Part shown: positions 54,039-63,324 of the stretch, in pieces | How positions within the stretch are numbered: position 1 is the stretch's first letter | Layout of the letters: each line of letters starts with the position of its first letter | From: a virus | Reading direction: 5' to 3' (one strand) | Length of the DNA stretch: 64,000 nt | Virus record (IMG/VR): IMGVR_UViG_3300019751_000003 | Span: 1 to 64,000 of that record | Notes under the pieces: model-generated | Told to the model about the DNA's origin: nothing | Seen by the model: only the letters and a program-made list of their open reading frames with translations | Database searches by the model: none | Position numbers and translations under genes: made by a program

Positions 54039-54609
54039 TCTTTAAATCCAAAAACTTACCATTATAAATATTTTCTCTCATTCGCTTCTTTACTTTAGAA
54101 GTTGTATAGTAATCATACCCTTCTATTTCATATAGACCCGTTGTCAATTCAGTTACATTTAAACTATCAGGCAACATTCTTTCTTGTAGAGTAACCCCAT
54201 TAAATGTTTTTAAACTTCGTTTATGATTCTTAACTCTTTTAAATTTATTTTTTGATTTAGATGGTCTTTCACATTTGTTTCTAAGACCTAAGTGGTCTTG
54301 CCATAACGCCTCATTTGACCATTTAATATCAATAAACATATTTCTTTGGAATCCTAAAATCATAGCAGTATCTAAAATATGTTTTAGGTATTGATGATTT
54401 TTTATTTCATTTCGTAAGACAATATCTACATCCATAGTTGGAATATCTGCACCATAAATATTTTCTGCAAATGCACCAACCAAATAAACTTTATAGTCTG
54501 ATAAATCAACTTCTTTGTTGAAGTTGTTCCACCACCCTTTAAACTTATCATACCTTGGTCTTTCCCATGGTGTTGTAGTTTCGATATTTCCTATTTTAAA
54601 ATAAAACAT
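54025..54609 (-). CDS. Nucleotidyltransferase-fold protein, 194 aa
   Basis: KVYLVGAFAENIYGADIPT (residues 40-58) followed by MDVDIVL (Asp60, Asp62) and MFIDIKW (Asp94) matches the G-x...D-x-D...D pattern of Pol-beta-type nucleotidyltransferases, the MNT/antitoxin and minimal-transferase group. The basic middle (KSKNKFKRVKNHKRS) could contact nucleic acid. It sits inside the baseplate block, overlapping the next tail gene. Substrate unknown. Could modify a host RNA or protein during infection. Confidence 0.65.
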   Translation of the reverse strand: MFYFKIGNIETTTPWERPRYDKFKGWWNNFNKEVDLSDYKVYLVGAFAENIYGADIPTMDVDIVLRNEIKNHQYLKHILDTAMILGFQRNMFIDIKWSNEALWQDHLGLRNKCERPSKSKNKFKRVKNHKRSLKTFNGVTLQERMLPDSLNVTELTTGLYEIEGYDYYTTSKVKKRMRENIYNGKFLDLKNGIR

Positions 54610-54617
54610 ATTTTTTC

Positions 54618-55220
54618 CTATGAGTCTAAGTATCCACCACCACCAAACATACTATTATAATATGGGTTGTTTTGTTGGAATGTTGTTTGATTTCCACTTC
54701 CAGCTCCTGGAGTTGCATATGGGTCATCAGTTACAACTCCACCACCACTCGTAGTATTGCCACCACTCGTAGTATTACCACCACTGGTTTGTCCTGATGA
54801 ATTACCTACAAAATCATTTATTTGTTGAGGGAACGCGTTAGGTGGGAAACCATATCCATTTGGAATTCGTGAACCATCATCTAATTGAGTAATCGGTGGC
54901 CAAGGAATTGAATTCGTGCCTTGGATTGTTGTAAAAGGTCCTGATAAATATATAGAACCTAATCTTGCTCCCATCCTAGCTCTTTGTTGAACCGATTGGT
55001 TTGGAACAATACCTCTCTCTGGAAAACTTAATTCTTTTATTTCAATGTCAAGATTATTAACAACATCACTTTGTTGATATCTGGCTACTTTTGTTTTTGA
55101 ACCATCATCTTTATCAACAAAATAGATATTACCATATTGTTCCCCTTGTTGTTGAACGGGGTATGATACTATCTGTCCTCTGACATTTCTGTTTATATCT
55201 CTTATTCCTTGTACACTCAT
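54618..55220 (-). CDS. Tail-associated protein with Gly/Ser/Thr linker, 200 aa
   Basis: Residues 1-135 have a folded look (ARMGARLGSIYLSGPFTTIQG, TQLDDGSRIPNGYGFPPNAFP). Residues 140-200 are a disordered linker with GGNTTSGGNTTSGGG repeats and end in NPYYNSMFGGGGYLDS. It shares 1 base with the DNRLRE-type gene and lies before the nucleotidyltransferase. Unknown family; structural or linker role inferred from place. Confidence 0.5.
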   Translation of the reverse strand: MSVQGIRDINRNVRGQIVSYPVQQQGEQYGNIYFVDKDDGSKTKVARYQQSDVVNNLDIEIKELSFPERGIVPNQSVQQRARMGARLGSIYLSGPFTTIQGTNSIPWPPITQLDDGSRIPNGYGFPPNAFPQQINDFVGNSSGQTSGGNTTSGGNTTSGGGVVTDDPYATPGAGSGNQTTFQQNNPYYNSMFGGGGYLDS

Positions 55221-57295
55221 TATCGTACTACCTTAAAGTAAAAGTTGTCATCGTAATATTTTATGTCACTTCCCTGGTCAACCCTAAAACAGAATTTATA
55301 AAATCGTTCAGGTTGTAATCCGTTAAACCAAAAATTGAAATAGTTACCACTTGCGTCACAACTTAACTTTGTGTAGTTTGTATCGAATGGAATGATAACT
55401 TGTTCGGTTTGGGAATCCACTACTGAGTAATATGATGTAGTTGGTAAATACTTTATCGTCTTTAAAGGTGACGATTCAAATGTCCTTGTTGGATATCTGT
55501 CTCTACCAAATACTCTAATCTTAGCTTTAGAACTTTCTTTATATTCTGTTGAAAGATTCTTAACATATAATATAAGGTCATCGCCTGTTAGTGCGCTTAA
55601 AGACCCTGTTACAAATGTAGAATCATCCCACCTTGCTTCTAATACAGGTGGATAGATTGTATGGGTATCAGTCGAAAAGAATTTTATTGAACCGAATTTT
55701 TTATCCGATGCCTCATCATTGTTAGACTTTTTAATAATCAGTCCGTTATTAACCCTTGTACCATTAATCATTTCGTTTACATACTCTGTAACTGGCACAT
55801 TCAAATTGTCAGTTGATTTTGTAAACACTTGTTTGTAATGTGTGCCTGCACTATAAGATGATGTGAACCATGTTCCACCACCACTTGTTTTAACAAACGA
55901 TGCTTCCCATAATGTATCATGGAATGCTGACCCTGTTAGGTCATGGTCTGTTGATAATATTTTAAAGTTATCAATAGATGCACTTGATTGTATTGAACTT
56001 CCACTTGCAAAATATGACCATCTAAATAAATGTTGTCCTGTTTCTCTTGCTTGGAATTTTACTGTTGGTGTAAAACTTGATGTAATATATCGTATTGCAT
56101 TATCGAAATCATTAACATCAACTAATCTACCTGTTGGTGTTTGTATTGTAAACTCAACACCCAACGATGCACCTTCTGCATTTACTCTTGGGAAACTTCC
56201 TGTATCTATTGAAAAACTTGCAGTATAGTTTCTACCTTCTTGTAATGAGAACTTTCTATTTAAAGTTGCACCACCATTATTGGATGCGCTTATATTTAAA
56301 ATATCGTTACCTATAAAAGCTGACCCTGTGATTCCTTGTGAGTTATCTATTCCCTCATTTATAAAATATGTAGATGGTAATCCACTTACATTTACAGAGA
56401 ACTGGTCATTTACTAATGTTGATGATGGTTCATCTTTAAAGAATAAGAAGTTGTCGATTGAACCTGCTGACCCATCTGAACCATTTTGGTCAAAGAAAGA
56501 AAATTGTAATTTATGAAGTCCAGAGGCACTTGCTGTAAATGCCATTTTATATGTTGCGGTTGATATTAGTGATTCTTGGAATCCTGCAATATCATTATTC
56601 ATTAAATCTCCTGCAGGGTTTACTACATTAAAGTCAACGCCTGATAAGGTCTCTCTATTGAAATCAAATTCTATTTTGTATATTTGTCCTGCATCTAATG
56701 ATGCTGATAAGTTTGCCGTACCACCACTAAACTCGGATGCGGACATTGCCATCTTACCACCAGAAACAAATAACAATGGTTCATCACCATTTGGTCCATC
56801 AATTTTGTCTACTAACTCAAATCCACCAAGACCTGATACAAAGTCTATTGAAGATATTAATGAGTTTATTAAACTTGAATCTTTTATCTCACCAACCAAT
56901 GCACCTGTTACATCCCAAGTTTCACTTGTGTTAGGTTGAGTCCATGAACACCCTTCTTCGTGATGTGGTGTATCTGCTTCTTGTCCTAATCCCTCTACCC
57001 ATGATTGTTTGATTGGATAAACAAACAAATCGAAATCTTCTTGTAGGTCTGAACTTTCAACATTCTCTAATCGTAATCTATATTCAGGTGATGTTATTGT
57101 TCCGTCTGAAACTGAATTTGAGATTTCAGTTAAGTCGAATTGAACCAATGCCCTACTATTTCCTAACAAGTTAGTATTAGATGGGTCATACAATTTATTC
57201 ACCTCAAGAATTTGGTCTTTACCCGTATTCTGGCCCTTACGACTTGAATCTTCGTAAATTGTAGTATCTTTATTTGCGTATATTCTATAAATCAT
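55220..57295 (-). CDS. DNRLRE-type tail structural protein, 691 aa
   Basis: The first ~150 residues fit the DNRLRE beta domain: DTTIYEDSSRKGQNTGKDQIL, SRALVQFDLTEIS, SPEYRLRLENV, FVYPIKQSWVEGLG and an EGCSW motif. Two ~150-residue repeats follow (residues ~190-300 and ~320-440), each with LVNDQF or RKFSLQEGRNYTASFSID and a SASIDNFKIL or SAGSIDNFLFF end, like carbohydrate-binding or jelly-roll modules. C-terminal 150 residues are a separate beta unit. It follows gp6 by 11 bases, so a baseplate or tail-fibre network part is inferred. Confidence 0.65.
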   Translation of the reverse strand: MIYRIYANKDTTIYEDSSRKGQNTGKDQILEVNKLYDPSNTNLLGNSRALVQFDLTEISNSVSDGTITSPEYRLRLENVESSDLQEDFDLFVYPIKQSWVEGLGQEADTPHHEEGCSWTQPNTSETWDVTGALVGEIKDSSLINSLISSIDFVSGLGGFELVDKIDGPNGDEPLLFVSGGKMAMSASEFSGGTANLSASLDAGQIYKIEFDFNRETLSGVDFNVVNPAGDLMNNDIAGFQESLISTATYKMAFTASASGLHKLQFSFFDQNGSDGSAGSIDNFLFFKDEPSSTLVNDQFSVNVSGLPSTYFINEGIDNSQGITGSAFIGNDILNISASNNGGATLNRKFSLQEGRNYTASFSIDTGSFPRVNAEGASLGVEFTIQTPTGRLVDVNDFDNAIRYITSSFTPTVKFQARETGQHLFRWSYFASGSSIQSSASIDNFKILSTDHDLTGSAFHDTLWEASFVKTSGGGTWFTSSYSAGTHYKQVFTKSTDNLNVPVTEYVNEMINGTRVNNGLIIKKSNNDEASDKKFGSIKFFSTDTHTIYPPVLEARWDDSTFVTGSLSALTGDDLILYVKNLSTEYKESSKAKIRVFGRDRYPTRTFESSPLKTIKYLPTTSYYSVVDSQTEQVIIPFDTNYTKLSCDASGNYFNFWFNGLQPERFYKFCFRVDQGSDIKYYDDNFYFKVVR

Positions 57296-57306
57296 ATTTT
57301 AACCCT

Positions 57307-59229
57307 TTAAAATAGTGGTACTACTTTTCCTCTGATATCTTGTTCTGGGAATTTTATCTCAAATATAGATGGGTCTTTGGGTGGATATACAACTCCCTTT
57401 CTTGTTGCAGTTACAATATCATATCGTTTGTTGGAATAACTTCCACCATATTTGTTAATGACTTGTAAACCACCAAGACCATCTTTATCAGGTCGTACCA
57501 CACTTTGTACCCCATCCACTTCATCTAACATTACATATATATCAGATAATAATATCGGTTGATTAATACTTCTTTTATTAATTGCAAAATAGTCCTTTAT
57601 CTTTTTAATACATTTTAAAAGTACATCATTAGAATTAAAGTTAGGTTTAACTACGATTTCAAAATCAATACCTACATTTACAATGTAACCATCTTTGATA
57701 TTGATTGCGTCAGTTAATATTCTATAATACGATAAATAATTTCTTAAATTTTGTTTAGTTGCCGGATTTAAAACTGTTAACTTTTTGTTTGCGTCATATC
57801 CTAAACAATAAAAGTTTATAGCTAATGGATTTAAAACACTTTCGTTTGTTAACGGACCATCATCAAGTGGTGTCTTGATTTGAAAATCAGGAGCAACAAA
57901 CGCTTTTGCTATTGAACCGAATTGTGGTGGTAATGCGTATGCTCTTACTAAGTAATCTTCTCGTGTCACATTTCTATTCTGTGCACTAAAATAAGCTTTT
58001 GCGTTTTCTCTTACCTCTTCAATCTCTTCTTCAAACTTAGCACCAACCGCAGGTCTCTCATTTATTACTGCGATAGATTGTTTGATTTCGTTAAACAACG
58101 CCGAATCTAATCCTATGCCCGTTGTTTCTATTTCAACCTCGGCTACTTGATTTAGGTCACCTGCGATTACATTATCAACTACACCAAGACCAACTCTGTA
58201 AGTTACTGTTAGTTCTTGATTTGCAGGAGCGATTCCATATGTTTTACTATATAAAAAGTTTGATGGGTCTAATCCTTGATTTAGATTTCCGTTTGAGTTA
58301 TATAATGCAGAACCCACATTGTCTGGATTGGGAAGTAACTCTTCGTCTGCGTTTGCAGATACACCTGCACCAAATTGAATTATGATTTCACCCTCATCGC
58401 TTATACGAGTTATATATCTTTTAGGAACTCTTTTTAGTTTTAACAAAGCGGGTGTATCATTACTAAATGCAGAATATGTTAATGAGTAGTCTGCCGTATT
58501 TGGACTTTCTGTAAATACAGTATCTTGTCCAAGGTAATCTACCTTAGTCCAAGCTTCACCATCATCGTCTGTTATTTTGATTACATCAATTAACCCATCC
58601 TCATCTTGAAGTTTTATCTTGTCATAAATCTTTGGTGAACCAAATGTAAAAGTCTGAGTCTTTTCTTTACCACTTGTTGCCTGCACATATTTCTTTAAAA
58701 GATATTTTACAGGTAAGTTTGTACTATCATCTACTTGGTATACTGATATTTCAGTTGGGTCAAAAGATGATGAGTAATTAAATCTAACTTTTTGATTTGT
58801 GCTAAACTCGATATCACCATTTGATTCTGCGATTATTTTTGCACCTTCTTTTATATTTAATGCGTATCTAAAATCTGGTCTTACATTTGCACCACTACCA
58901 ATTGCTGGTACTAATTGGAATACTGCCATATTTGTTGTTGCGGGTACATTTAATTTTGGTTTGTATCCATACGCCTGTGATATTGCAAATATATTCTTTT
59001 TCTCTTGTGCTTGTTCTAATATAGATTCTCTAAGTTGAACATCAGTATAATATGAAAGTACATCCCCAACATATGAAGATAGTTCCAACATCATCATACC
59101 TGGAGAGGACTCGTTAAAGTCGTTAAAAGTTTGAGGGAAATAAGTTTTTGTAAAGTCTACAAGATTCTGTCTTATAGAACCAAACTCTCTTCCTATTAAC
59201 TTAACATCTTTTTTAATTTTATCTGCCAT
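57307..59229 (-). CDS. 6: Baseplate wedge protein, T4 gp6-like, 640 aa
   Basis: DFTKTYFPQTFNDFNESSPGMMMLELSSYVGDVLSYYTD (residues ~26-64) is the standard start region of gp6/J-like wedge proteins, and AVINERPAVGAKFEEEIEEVRENAKAYF with REDYLVRAYALPPQFG (residues ~390-440) is the family core. Length matches T4 gp6. It forms the baseplate wedge ring. Its ATG is 11 bases from gp25's stop, the normal 25-6 order. Confidence 0.93.
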   Translation of the reverse strand: MADKIKKDVKLIGREFGSIRQNLVDFTKTYFPQTFNDFNESSPGMMMLELSSYVGDVLSYYTDVQLRESILEQAQEKKNIFAISQAYGYKPKLNVPATTNMAVFQLVPAIGSGANVRPDFRYALNIKEGAKIIAESNGDIEFSTNQKVRFNYSSSFDPTEISVYQVDDSTNLPVKYLLKKYVQATSGKEKTQTFTFGSPKIYDKIKLQDEDGLIDVIKITDDDGEAWTKVDYLGQDTVFTESPNTADYSLTYSAFSNDTPALLKLKRVPKRYITRISDEGEIIIQFGAGVSANADEELLPNPDNVGSALYNSNGNLNQGLDPSNFLYSKTYGIAPANQELTVTYRVGLGVVDNVIAGDLNQVAEVEIETTGIGLDSALFNEIKQSIAVINERPAVGAKFEEEIEEVRENAKAYFSAQNRNVTREDYLVRAYALPPQFGSIAKAFVAPDFQIKTPLDDGPLTNESVLNPLAINFYCLGYDANKKLTVLNPATKQNLRNYLSYYRILTDAINIKDGYIVNVGIDFEIVVKPNFNSNDVLLKCIKKIKDYFAINKRSINQPILLSDIYVMLDEVDGVQSVVRPDKDGLGGLQVINKYGGSYSNKRYDIVTATRKGVVYPPKDPSIFEIKFPEQDIRGKVVPLF

Positions 59230-59240
59230 GTTGTATTACC

Positions 59241-59675
59241 CTATGCTATTGATAGACCACCTTGTTCATCTATCCCTACTATAATTATCTTGTTTGCTCC
59301 AGTTTCTCCTACTGAAAATGAAAATGAAAAGTTTACTCTGTTATTATCTTCAAGAGTATCAACTTTAATTTCTTTCATTTTAATATAAGGTAACCAAAAC
59401 TTAATATCTTTTTCAAGTCCACCTTTTAATCTTTCGATTAATTCGTCTGTTATATTTTCAAAAAGAAATGAAGGTAAGTCTGTTCCAAACAAAGGTTGAA
59501 AGGGTCTCTCACCCTTTCTTGTAAGTAATAAGTTTTTAAGATTTGATAATGCCTGTTCTTCGGTTGTCATCGTACTACGAAATATTGGAGCACCACCCAA
59601 TGGGAATGGAATCCCAATTGCAGTATTCTTTTTTAAATCTAATGGATTTATTTTTTTCGTAGGTCTTGTAGCCAT
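59241..59675 (-). CDS. 25: Baseplate wedge protein, gp25-like, 144 aa
   Basis: The body matches the GPW/gp25 family: MTTEEQALSNLKNLLLTRKGERPFQP, FGTDLPSFLFENI, FWLPYIKMKEIKV. Length is close to T4 gp25 (132). It shares one base with the gene upstream and is followed by gp6. gp25 binds gp6/gp53 in the wedge and resembles tail-type lysozyme-like spike proteins in contractile systems. No unusual feature. Confidence 0.94.
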   Translation of the reverse strand: MATRPTKKINPLDLKKNTAIGIPFPLGGAPIFRSTMTTEEQALSNLKNLLLTRKGERPFQPLFGTDLPSFLFENITDELIERLKGGLEKDIKFWLPYIKMKEIKVDTLEDNNRVNFSFSFSVGETGANKIIIVGIDEQGGLSIA

Positions 59676-60121
59676 TATACTCTACCCTTCTTCTTGTTTA
59701 TTGCTTTCATTAAACCTGAATAATCTTTTGTTAATGCGTTTCCTACACCAGAACTCATCACTGCGTTTACATCAACCACTCTACCATCAGAATCTTTTGT
59801 TGGTATCATTGATTGTGGTGTTGGTGAACTACTAAGCCCCATCATAGACGCCATAGTCGACCTATCCATTCCTTGTGCATTATTTGCAGTCATAGTTCCA
59901 CCACCCATTGTTGGCCAATGGTCAACTGTTTCATTTAATAGGTCTGAAAATTTCCCGCCCTTAAATTTAACACTTGGCTTCTTAACCTTTTTTGTTGGTT
60001 GTGGTGTACTCATTTCTTGAATAATAGATTCACGAATGGCAAGTTTCTCTTTTGCCACCTGCTTCTTTACTTCTTCTTTTATTAACAATCGTATTGCTTT
60101 TACAAATTTATTGGTGTCCAT
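59675..60121 (-). CDS. Hypothetical protein with LLNE motif, 148 aa
   Basis: N-terminal basic helix (IRLLIKEEVKKQVAKEKLAIRE) then a Lys-rich linker and GGKFSDLLNE|TVDHWPTMGGG near residue 65, resembling the gp21-type sites in head proteins. The rest is Met/Ser/Gly-rich and probably flexible. It lies between the gp5-like spike gene and gp25, so a tail or head-related minor structural role is plausible. Not recognised. Confidence 0.5.
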   Translation of the reverse strand: MDTNKFVKAIRLLIKEEVKKQVAKEKLAIRESIIQEMSTPQPTKKVKKPSVKFKGGKFSDLLNETVDHWPTMGGGTMTANNAQGMDRSTMASMMGLSSSPTPQSMIPTKDSDGRVVDVNAVMSSGVGNALTKDYSGLMKAINKKKGRV

Positions 60122-60144
60122 AATAATAAATAGTTTTATTTTAA

Positions 60145-61194
60145 TTAATTTTTCATTAAATTTAACTCTGTCGTTATTTTAGCGATTCTTGCTTGAATTC
60201 CTGTACATTGTCCCTTCAATGCACCACCTGCTCCAAGTAATGGACCATTCGGTATACCTGGTGGTGAACTTATATTTCCAAGAGCTCCTGAAGTTGCGAA
60301 TGTACTAACTGCACTATTCAATGCATTGAGTTCGTTTTTAATTTCGTCTATTTGTGTAAACATATTATCCATCGCAGCTTTCCATGCTGGTGTTGATATA
60401 TTCACATCTTCTGTTCCTGCCAATATAACTCTATCCTTTTTAGCATTTAATAATACTCGGTCAGAGTTAACCATAAATTGTGGGTCACCCCATAGGTTAG
60501 CAGGTTTTACTCCTAAAGAAAATGGATGTGCTTGACTTAAGGATATAGTTTGTTTGGATGTCATATATAATGAAGTATCATCCTCATCAACTTCCTCTAT
60601 AACAAACTTATTCCAACCACTTGAATTTTGAGTATTTCTTAGTATTGTAATTGGTGATGTAGAGTCACCTTTCCAACTTGGTTTTTGAGTTGTCTGAGCT
60701 CCAGCTGGAGTATATCCAAGTCTGATTGATTGCCCAAACCTTCCTTCAACTATCACATCACCACTAAATGGTTGTAGTGCGGATACACCACCCACCTCTT
60801 CAAATCCAAAATCAAATTTAAAAGGTTTAGTAGAACTTGCTTGTGGATTACCTGCAGATGCTTCTGCGTATCCACCTGCGTCAGCTGAATCACCTTCGAG
60901 TGTTGTGTATCCTGCTGGTAATGCGTTATGATTTGTATTCCTTTGTAATGACAAAGGAGTTACATAATACATTCGTGTTCTGCTTGATAGTGCGTTGGAA
61001 TCAGGACCTCTTTCATTAACGAGGTATACCATTTCCCCTGCAACGGGTACTCTTTTTATGTTGGTATCCAACGGCCATGCAATTTTTTCAACCTTACTTC
61101 TACCTGATGCCATGTTTACCTCAACCTTAATTGAGTAAAGTAAGTCGGAATCAGAGTCTTGTAGTTTTACTTCTGTAACGAGACCTGTGGCCAT
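60145..61194 (-). CDS. 5: Baseplate central spike/hub protein, gp5-like without lysozyme, 349 aa
   Basis: The N-terminal ~100 residues (MATGLVTEVKLQDSDSDLLYSIKVEV) resemble the OB-fold of T4 gp5, with VPVAGEMVYLVNERG as the expected strand. The middle GDVIVEGRFGQSIRLGYT is typical of gp5-type spikes. No lysozyme E-D-T triad region is visible, as in cyanophage gp5 forms. C-terminal residues 270-349 are helical and Gly-rich. It overlaps the 119-residue gene by 1 base. Call is moderate because the beta-helix is not obvious. Confidence 0.72.
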   Translation of the reverse strand: MATGLVTEVKLQDSDSDLLYSIKVEVNMASGRSKVEKIAWPLDTNIKRVPVAGEMVYLVNERGPDSNALSSRTRMYYVTPLSLQRNTNHNALPAGYTTLEGDSADAGGYAEASAGNPQASSTKPFKFDFGFEEVGGVSALQPFSGDVIVEGRFGQSIRLGYTPAGAQTTQKPSWKGDSTSPITILRNTQNSSGWNKFVIEEVDEDDTSLYMTSKQTISLSQAHPFSLGVKPANLWGDPQFMVNSDRVLLNAKKDRVILAGTEDVNISTPAWKAAMDNMFTQIDEIKNELNALNSAVSTFATSGALGNISSPPGIPNGPLLGAGGALKGQCTGIQARIAKITTELNLMKN

Positions 61195-61553
61195 TATACT
61201 TCTCCTGTTTCTTCTTTAGGTAGGTCTTTTTCAACCTCGTCTATGGCGTCCATCAATTGTCTTTTTTCTTCATCAGACAACATATAGTTTCCACCATCGG
61301 TGTTATTATCTTTCATCATTCGTTGAACAATTGCTGCAAGTTTTATTAATGCATCATCGTTCCTAACGGATATGTCGAGATACTCCTTTATTAAAGGAAC
61401 AACTACTGAGGCATCATTTAGATTCTTGACCATTGGTTCAAGTTGTGCAATCAGTAGTTTTATTTGTCGGTCTTTCTTTTTCTGATTAGAGTAAATGTCA
61501 GCCATTACATCTGAAAAAGATTTACCTTTAAAAATTTCATCGTCTTTGGTCAT
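61194..61553 (-). CDS. Hypothetical helical protein, 119 aa
   Basis: Begins MTKDDEIFKGKSFSDVMADIYSNQKKKD, then LLIAQLEPMVKNLNDASVVVPLIKEYLDISVRNDDALIKLAAIVQRMM, all helical, ending in an acidic tail (DEVEKDLPKEETGEV). It overlaps the end of gp55 by 17 bases and the next gene by 1. Such a gene often sits by gp55 in T4-like marine phages. A sigma or clamp partner (gp33-like coactivator) is conceivable from place and size but unsupported by motif. Confidence 0.6.
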   Translation of the reverse strand: MTKDDEIFKGKSFSDVMADIYSNQKKKDRQIKLLIAQLEPMVKNLNDASVVVPLIKEYLDISVRNDDALIKLAAIVQRMMKDNNTDGGNYMLSDEEKRQLMDAIDEVEKDLPKEETGEV

Positions 61554-62268
61554 TGAATTCCTCGATTCTATGATTTATTTCTAAGTGTCCTTTTGAGACA
61601 AAATCGATGTACAACTCTTTATATACATTTTTTAATTTACCAATTACTTTTGTAATATATTGGGTTTGAACACCAGTTCTCTCTCTAATAAGTATGTAAA
61701 GAGCCTTTTTGTTGTAAGAATATAAATCATGTCTTGTTCTAAATAACTCTGTAACTGAGTCTGCTATTTTCTGTTCTCTATCTTTAGAAAACAACTTGTA
61801 TAGATTTGCGTCAACATATCTAACATAGAAATCAAAAAAGTCTGCTATTGATTCTTTTAACTCCTTATCGTAAACTTCGTTACCTATATTTCTTGAACTA
61901 TCAATATACTTTACTTCGGTCTTTTGTTTCATTCTTTGATAGTTCTGATTATTCTCATTGAATAAATAGTTTCTTGCTACCACAGTAAAATAAGAAAACG
62001 CCCTACCATTAGCTCCATTAAATTTATGAATCTTTTGGTTTAGGAACGCAACAACATTAGCTTTGACATCATCATATGGGACATCGAAATAGTATGTCTT
62101 ATATGTGTGAATAACATTTTCAGCTAACTTGTCAAATGGATAGTGAATAAATCTATTGTAGATTTTATTCTTCATCTTATAGTCGTCTGAATTGTTGTAT
62201 GCGTTAATAGCCATTTCAGTAATCTTCGTGAAATACCTTTTACTCCTTTTCCTTCGTTTCCTCGGCAT
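61537..62268 (-). CDS. 55: Late-gene sigma factor, T4 gp55-like, 243 aa
   Basis: Sigma-70-related late factor. GANGRAFSYFTVVARNYLFNENNQNYQRMKQKTEV is the conserved core, and KALYILIRERTGVQTQYITKVIGKLKNVYKELY near the end looks like a DNA-binding helix. The basic start MPRKRRKRSKRYF is typical. I prefer ATG 62268; an extra four residues from a TTG at 62280 are possible. It would load RNA polymerase on late promoters, the likely target being the ATATTTATA motif found before many genes here. Confidence 0.9.
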   Translation of the reverse strand: MPRKRRKRSKRYFTKITEMAINAYNNSDDYKMKNKIYNRFIHYPFDKLAENVIHTYKTYYFDVPYDDVKANVVAFLNQKIHKFNGANGRAFSYFTVVARNYLFNENNQNYQRMKQKTEVKYIDSSRNIGNEVYDKELKESIADFFDFYVRYVDANLYKLFSKDREQKIADSVTELFRTRHDLYSYNKKALYILIRERTGVQTQYITKVIGKLKNVYKELYIDFVSKGHLEINHRIEEFNDQRR

Positions 62269-62527
62269 AATAATTTTCAAGTTTTTCTATGATTGTATAT
62301 AACTGCTTAAATACAAATCCAGTTTCATCATCATTTTCAAATGCTCCTTTAGTATCTAAGTCCTTCATCTTTTGCATTGAGTCATCTACTTCCTTTGCAA
62401 AGTCAGATATAAATTTTTCTTGTTCTTCAACAATTTCTTCAGCAGCTTCATTCTTTCTCAGTAAATTCCAAGTAGTGAATGCAAATACTATTGTTGTTAA
62501 AGACAATATAATAATTGTTTGTACCAT
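62240..62527 (-). CDS. Small single-pass membrane protein, 95 aa
   Basis: Residues 1-22 (MVQTIIILSLTTIVFAFTTWNL) form a membrane anchor, followed by a charged, mostly helical, acidic cytoplasmic part (EEIVEEQEKFISDFAKEVDDSM). It overlaps the start of gp55 by up to 41 bases. A gene of this kind is commonly next to gp55 in T4-like marine phages. Function unknown. Confidence 0.65.
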   Translation of the reverse strand: MVQTIIILSLTTIVFAFTTWNLLRKNEAAEEIVEEQEKFISDFAKEVDDSMQKMKDLDTKGAFENDDETGFVFKQLYTIIEKLENYYAEETKEKE

Positions 62528-62531
62528 AATT

Positions 62532-63323
62532 TTAATCTTCTACGATATCTTTAAATGCATCAAATACTTTTTTAGTATCCTCAGTCGATGTCTTTGAGGT
62601 ATTAAATGTATCTGATAATTTTCCTTTTGTAGATGGTCTTCCGTTTGGATTACGAGTTGACTTTACTGGTGCCATCTCTTTTTGCCATCTTTCATACTCA
62701 TATCTAGCTGCATTGATATCTGCTTGATGCATGATATGAGGTAGAGGTGTTTTAAGGGTTTGGTCTTTATTGAAAGTAATATAATACTTTTTATTAGACT
62801 CATCATACAACCCATCTGTAAGTTGTATTCCTATCCACTCCTCTTCACTACACTTAACTCCAAAATAGTTTAGAAGATAAAAACTTCTAAGACTATGGTC
62901 CATATAATTTAGGTTTGGATTTGTTTTGTAAATCTTACCTTGGTTTTTAACATGCCACTCGGAGTCGTTTTTAATATAGTGGTCTTCTTCAACCGAACCA
63001 AGTTTACCTAAGTCGTGGTGTAACGCCGTAAATATAAGAGACTCTTTACTGAGTCCTTCTAAATCAAGACCCCACTTTTCTTGTAGGTCATATATACTAA
63101 GTGCGTTTCTTGTAACTCTAAGTACATGGTCAATGTATCCACCAGGAAATGCATTATGATAATGTTCAACTGATGATGCAGGTGTATAAATTATTCTCTC
63201 TTCAAAATGGTCATACATTTTGTTTAGTGATTCTAATCTCTCACCTGTAAATGTTTGGTTGATTAATTTTCTAAATTTTTCGTAATTACTTACTAATTCT
63301 TCTGCAGTAAAAAAGTTTGTCAT
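62532..63323 (-). CDS. HD-domain phosphohydrolase, 263 aa
   Basis: His66 (GGYIDHVLRVTRNAL) and His102-His103-Asp104 (TALHHDLGKLGS) form the metal-binding HD signature, with a further His near LPHIMHQADINAARYEYERW. Such enzymes hydrolyse phosphate esters of nucleotides or nucleic acids. The substrate here is unknown: nucleotide pools or (p)ppGpp-type signals are options. The last 50 residues are a basic, low-complexity tail. It lies 4 bases before the 95-residue gene. Confidence 0.82.
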   Translation of the reverse strand: MTNFFTAEELVSNYEKFRKLINQTFTGERLESLNKMYDHFEERIIYTPASSVEHYHNAFPGGYIDHVLRVTRNALSIYDLQEKWGLDLEGLSKESLIFTALHHDLGKLGSVEEDHYIKNDSEWHVKNQGKIYKTNPNLNYMDHSLRSFYLLNYFGVKCSEEEWIGIQLTDGLYDESNKKYYITFNKDQTLKTPLPHIMHQADINAARYEYERWQKEMAPVKSTRNPNGRPSTKGKLSDTFNTSKTSTEDTKKVFDAFKDIVED

Positions 63324-63324
63324 T

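Noticed and set aside
60125-60132. AATAAATA on the plus strand as another late-promoter copy
   Set aside because: It is only 4 bases from ATG 60121, leaving no room for a leader and ribosome site.
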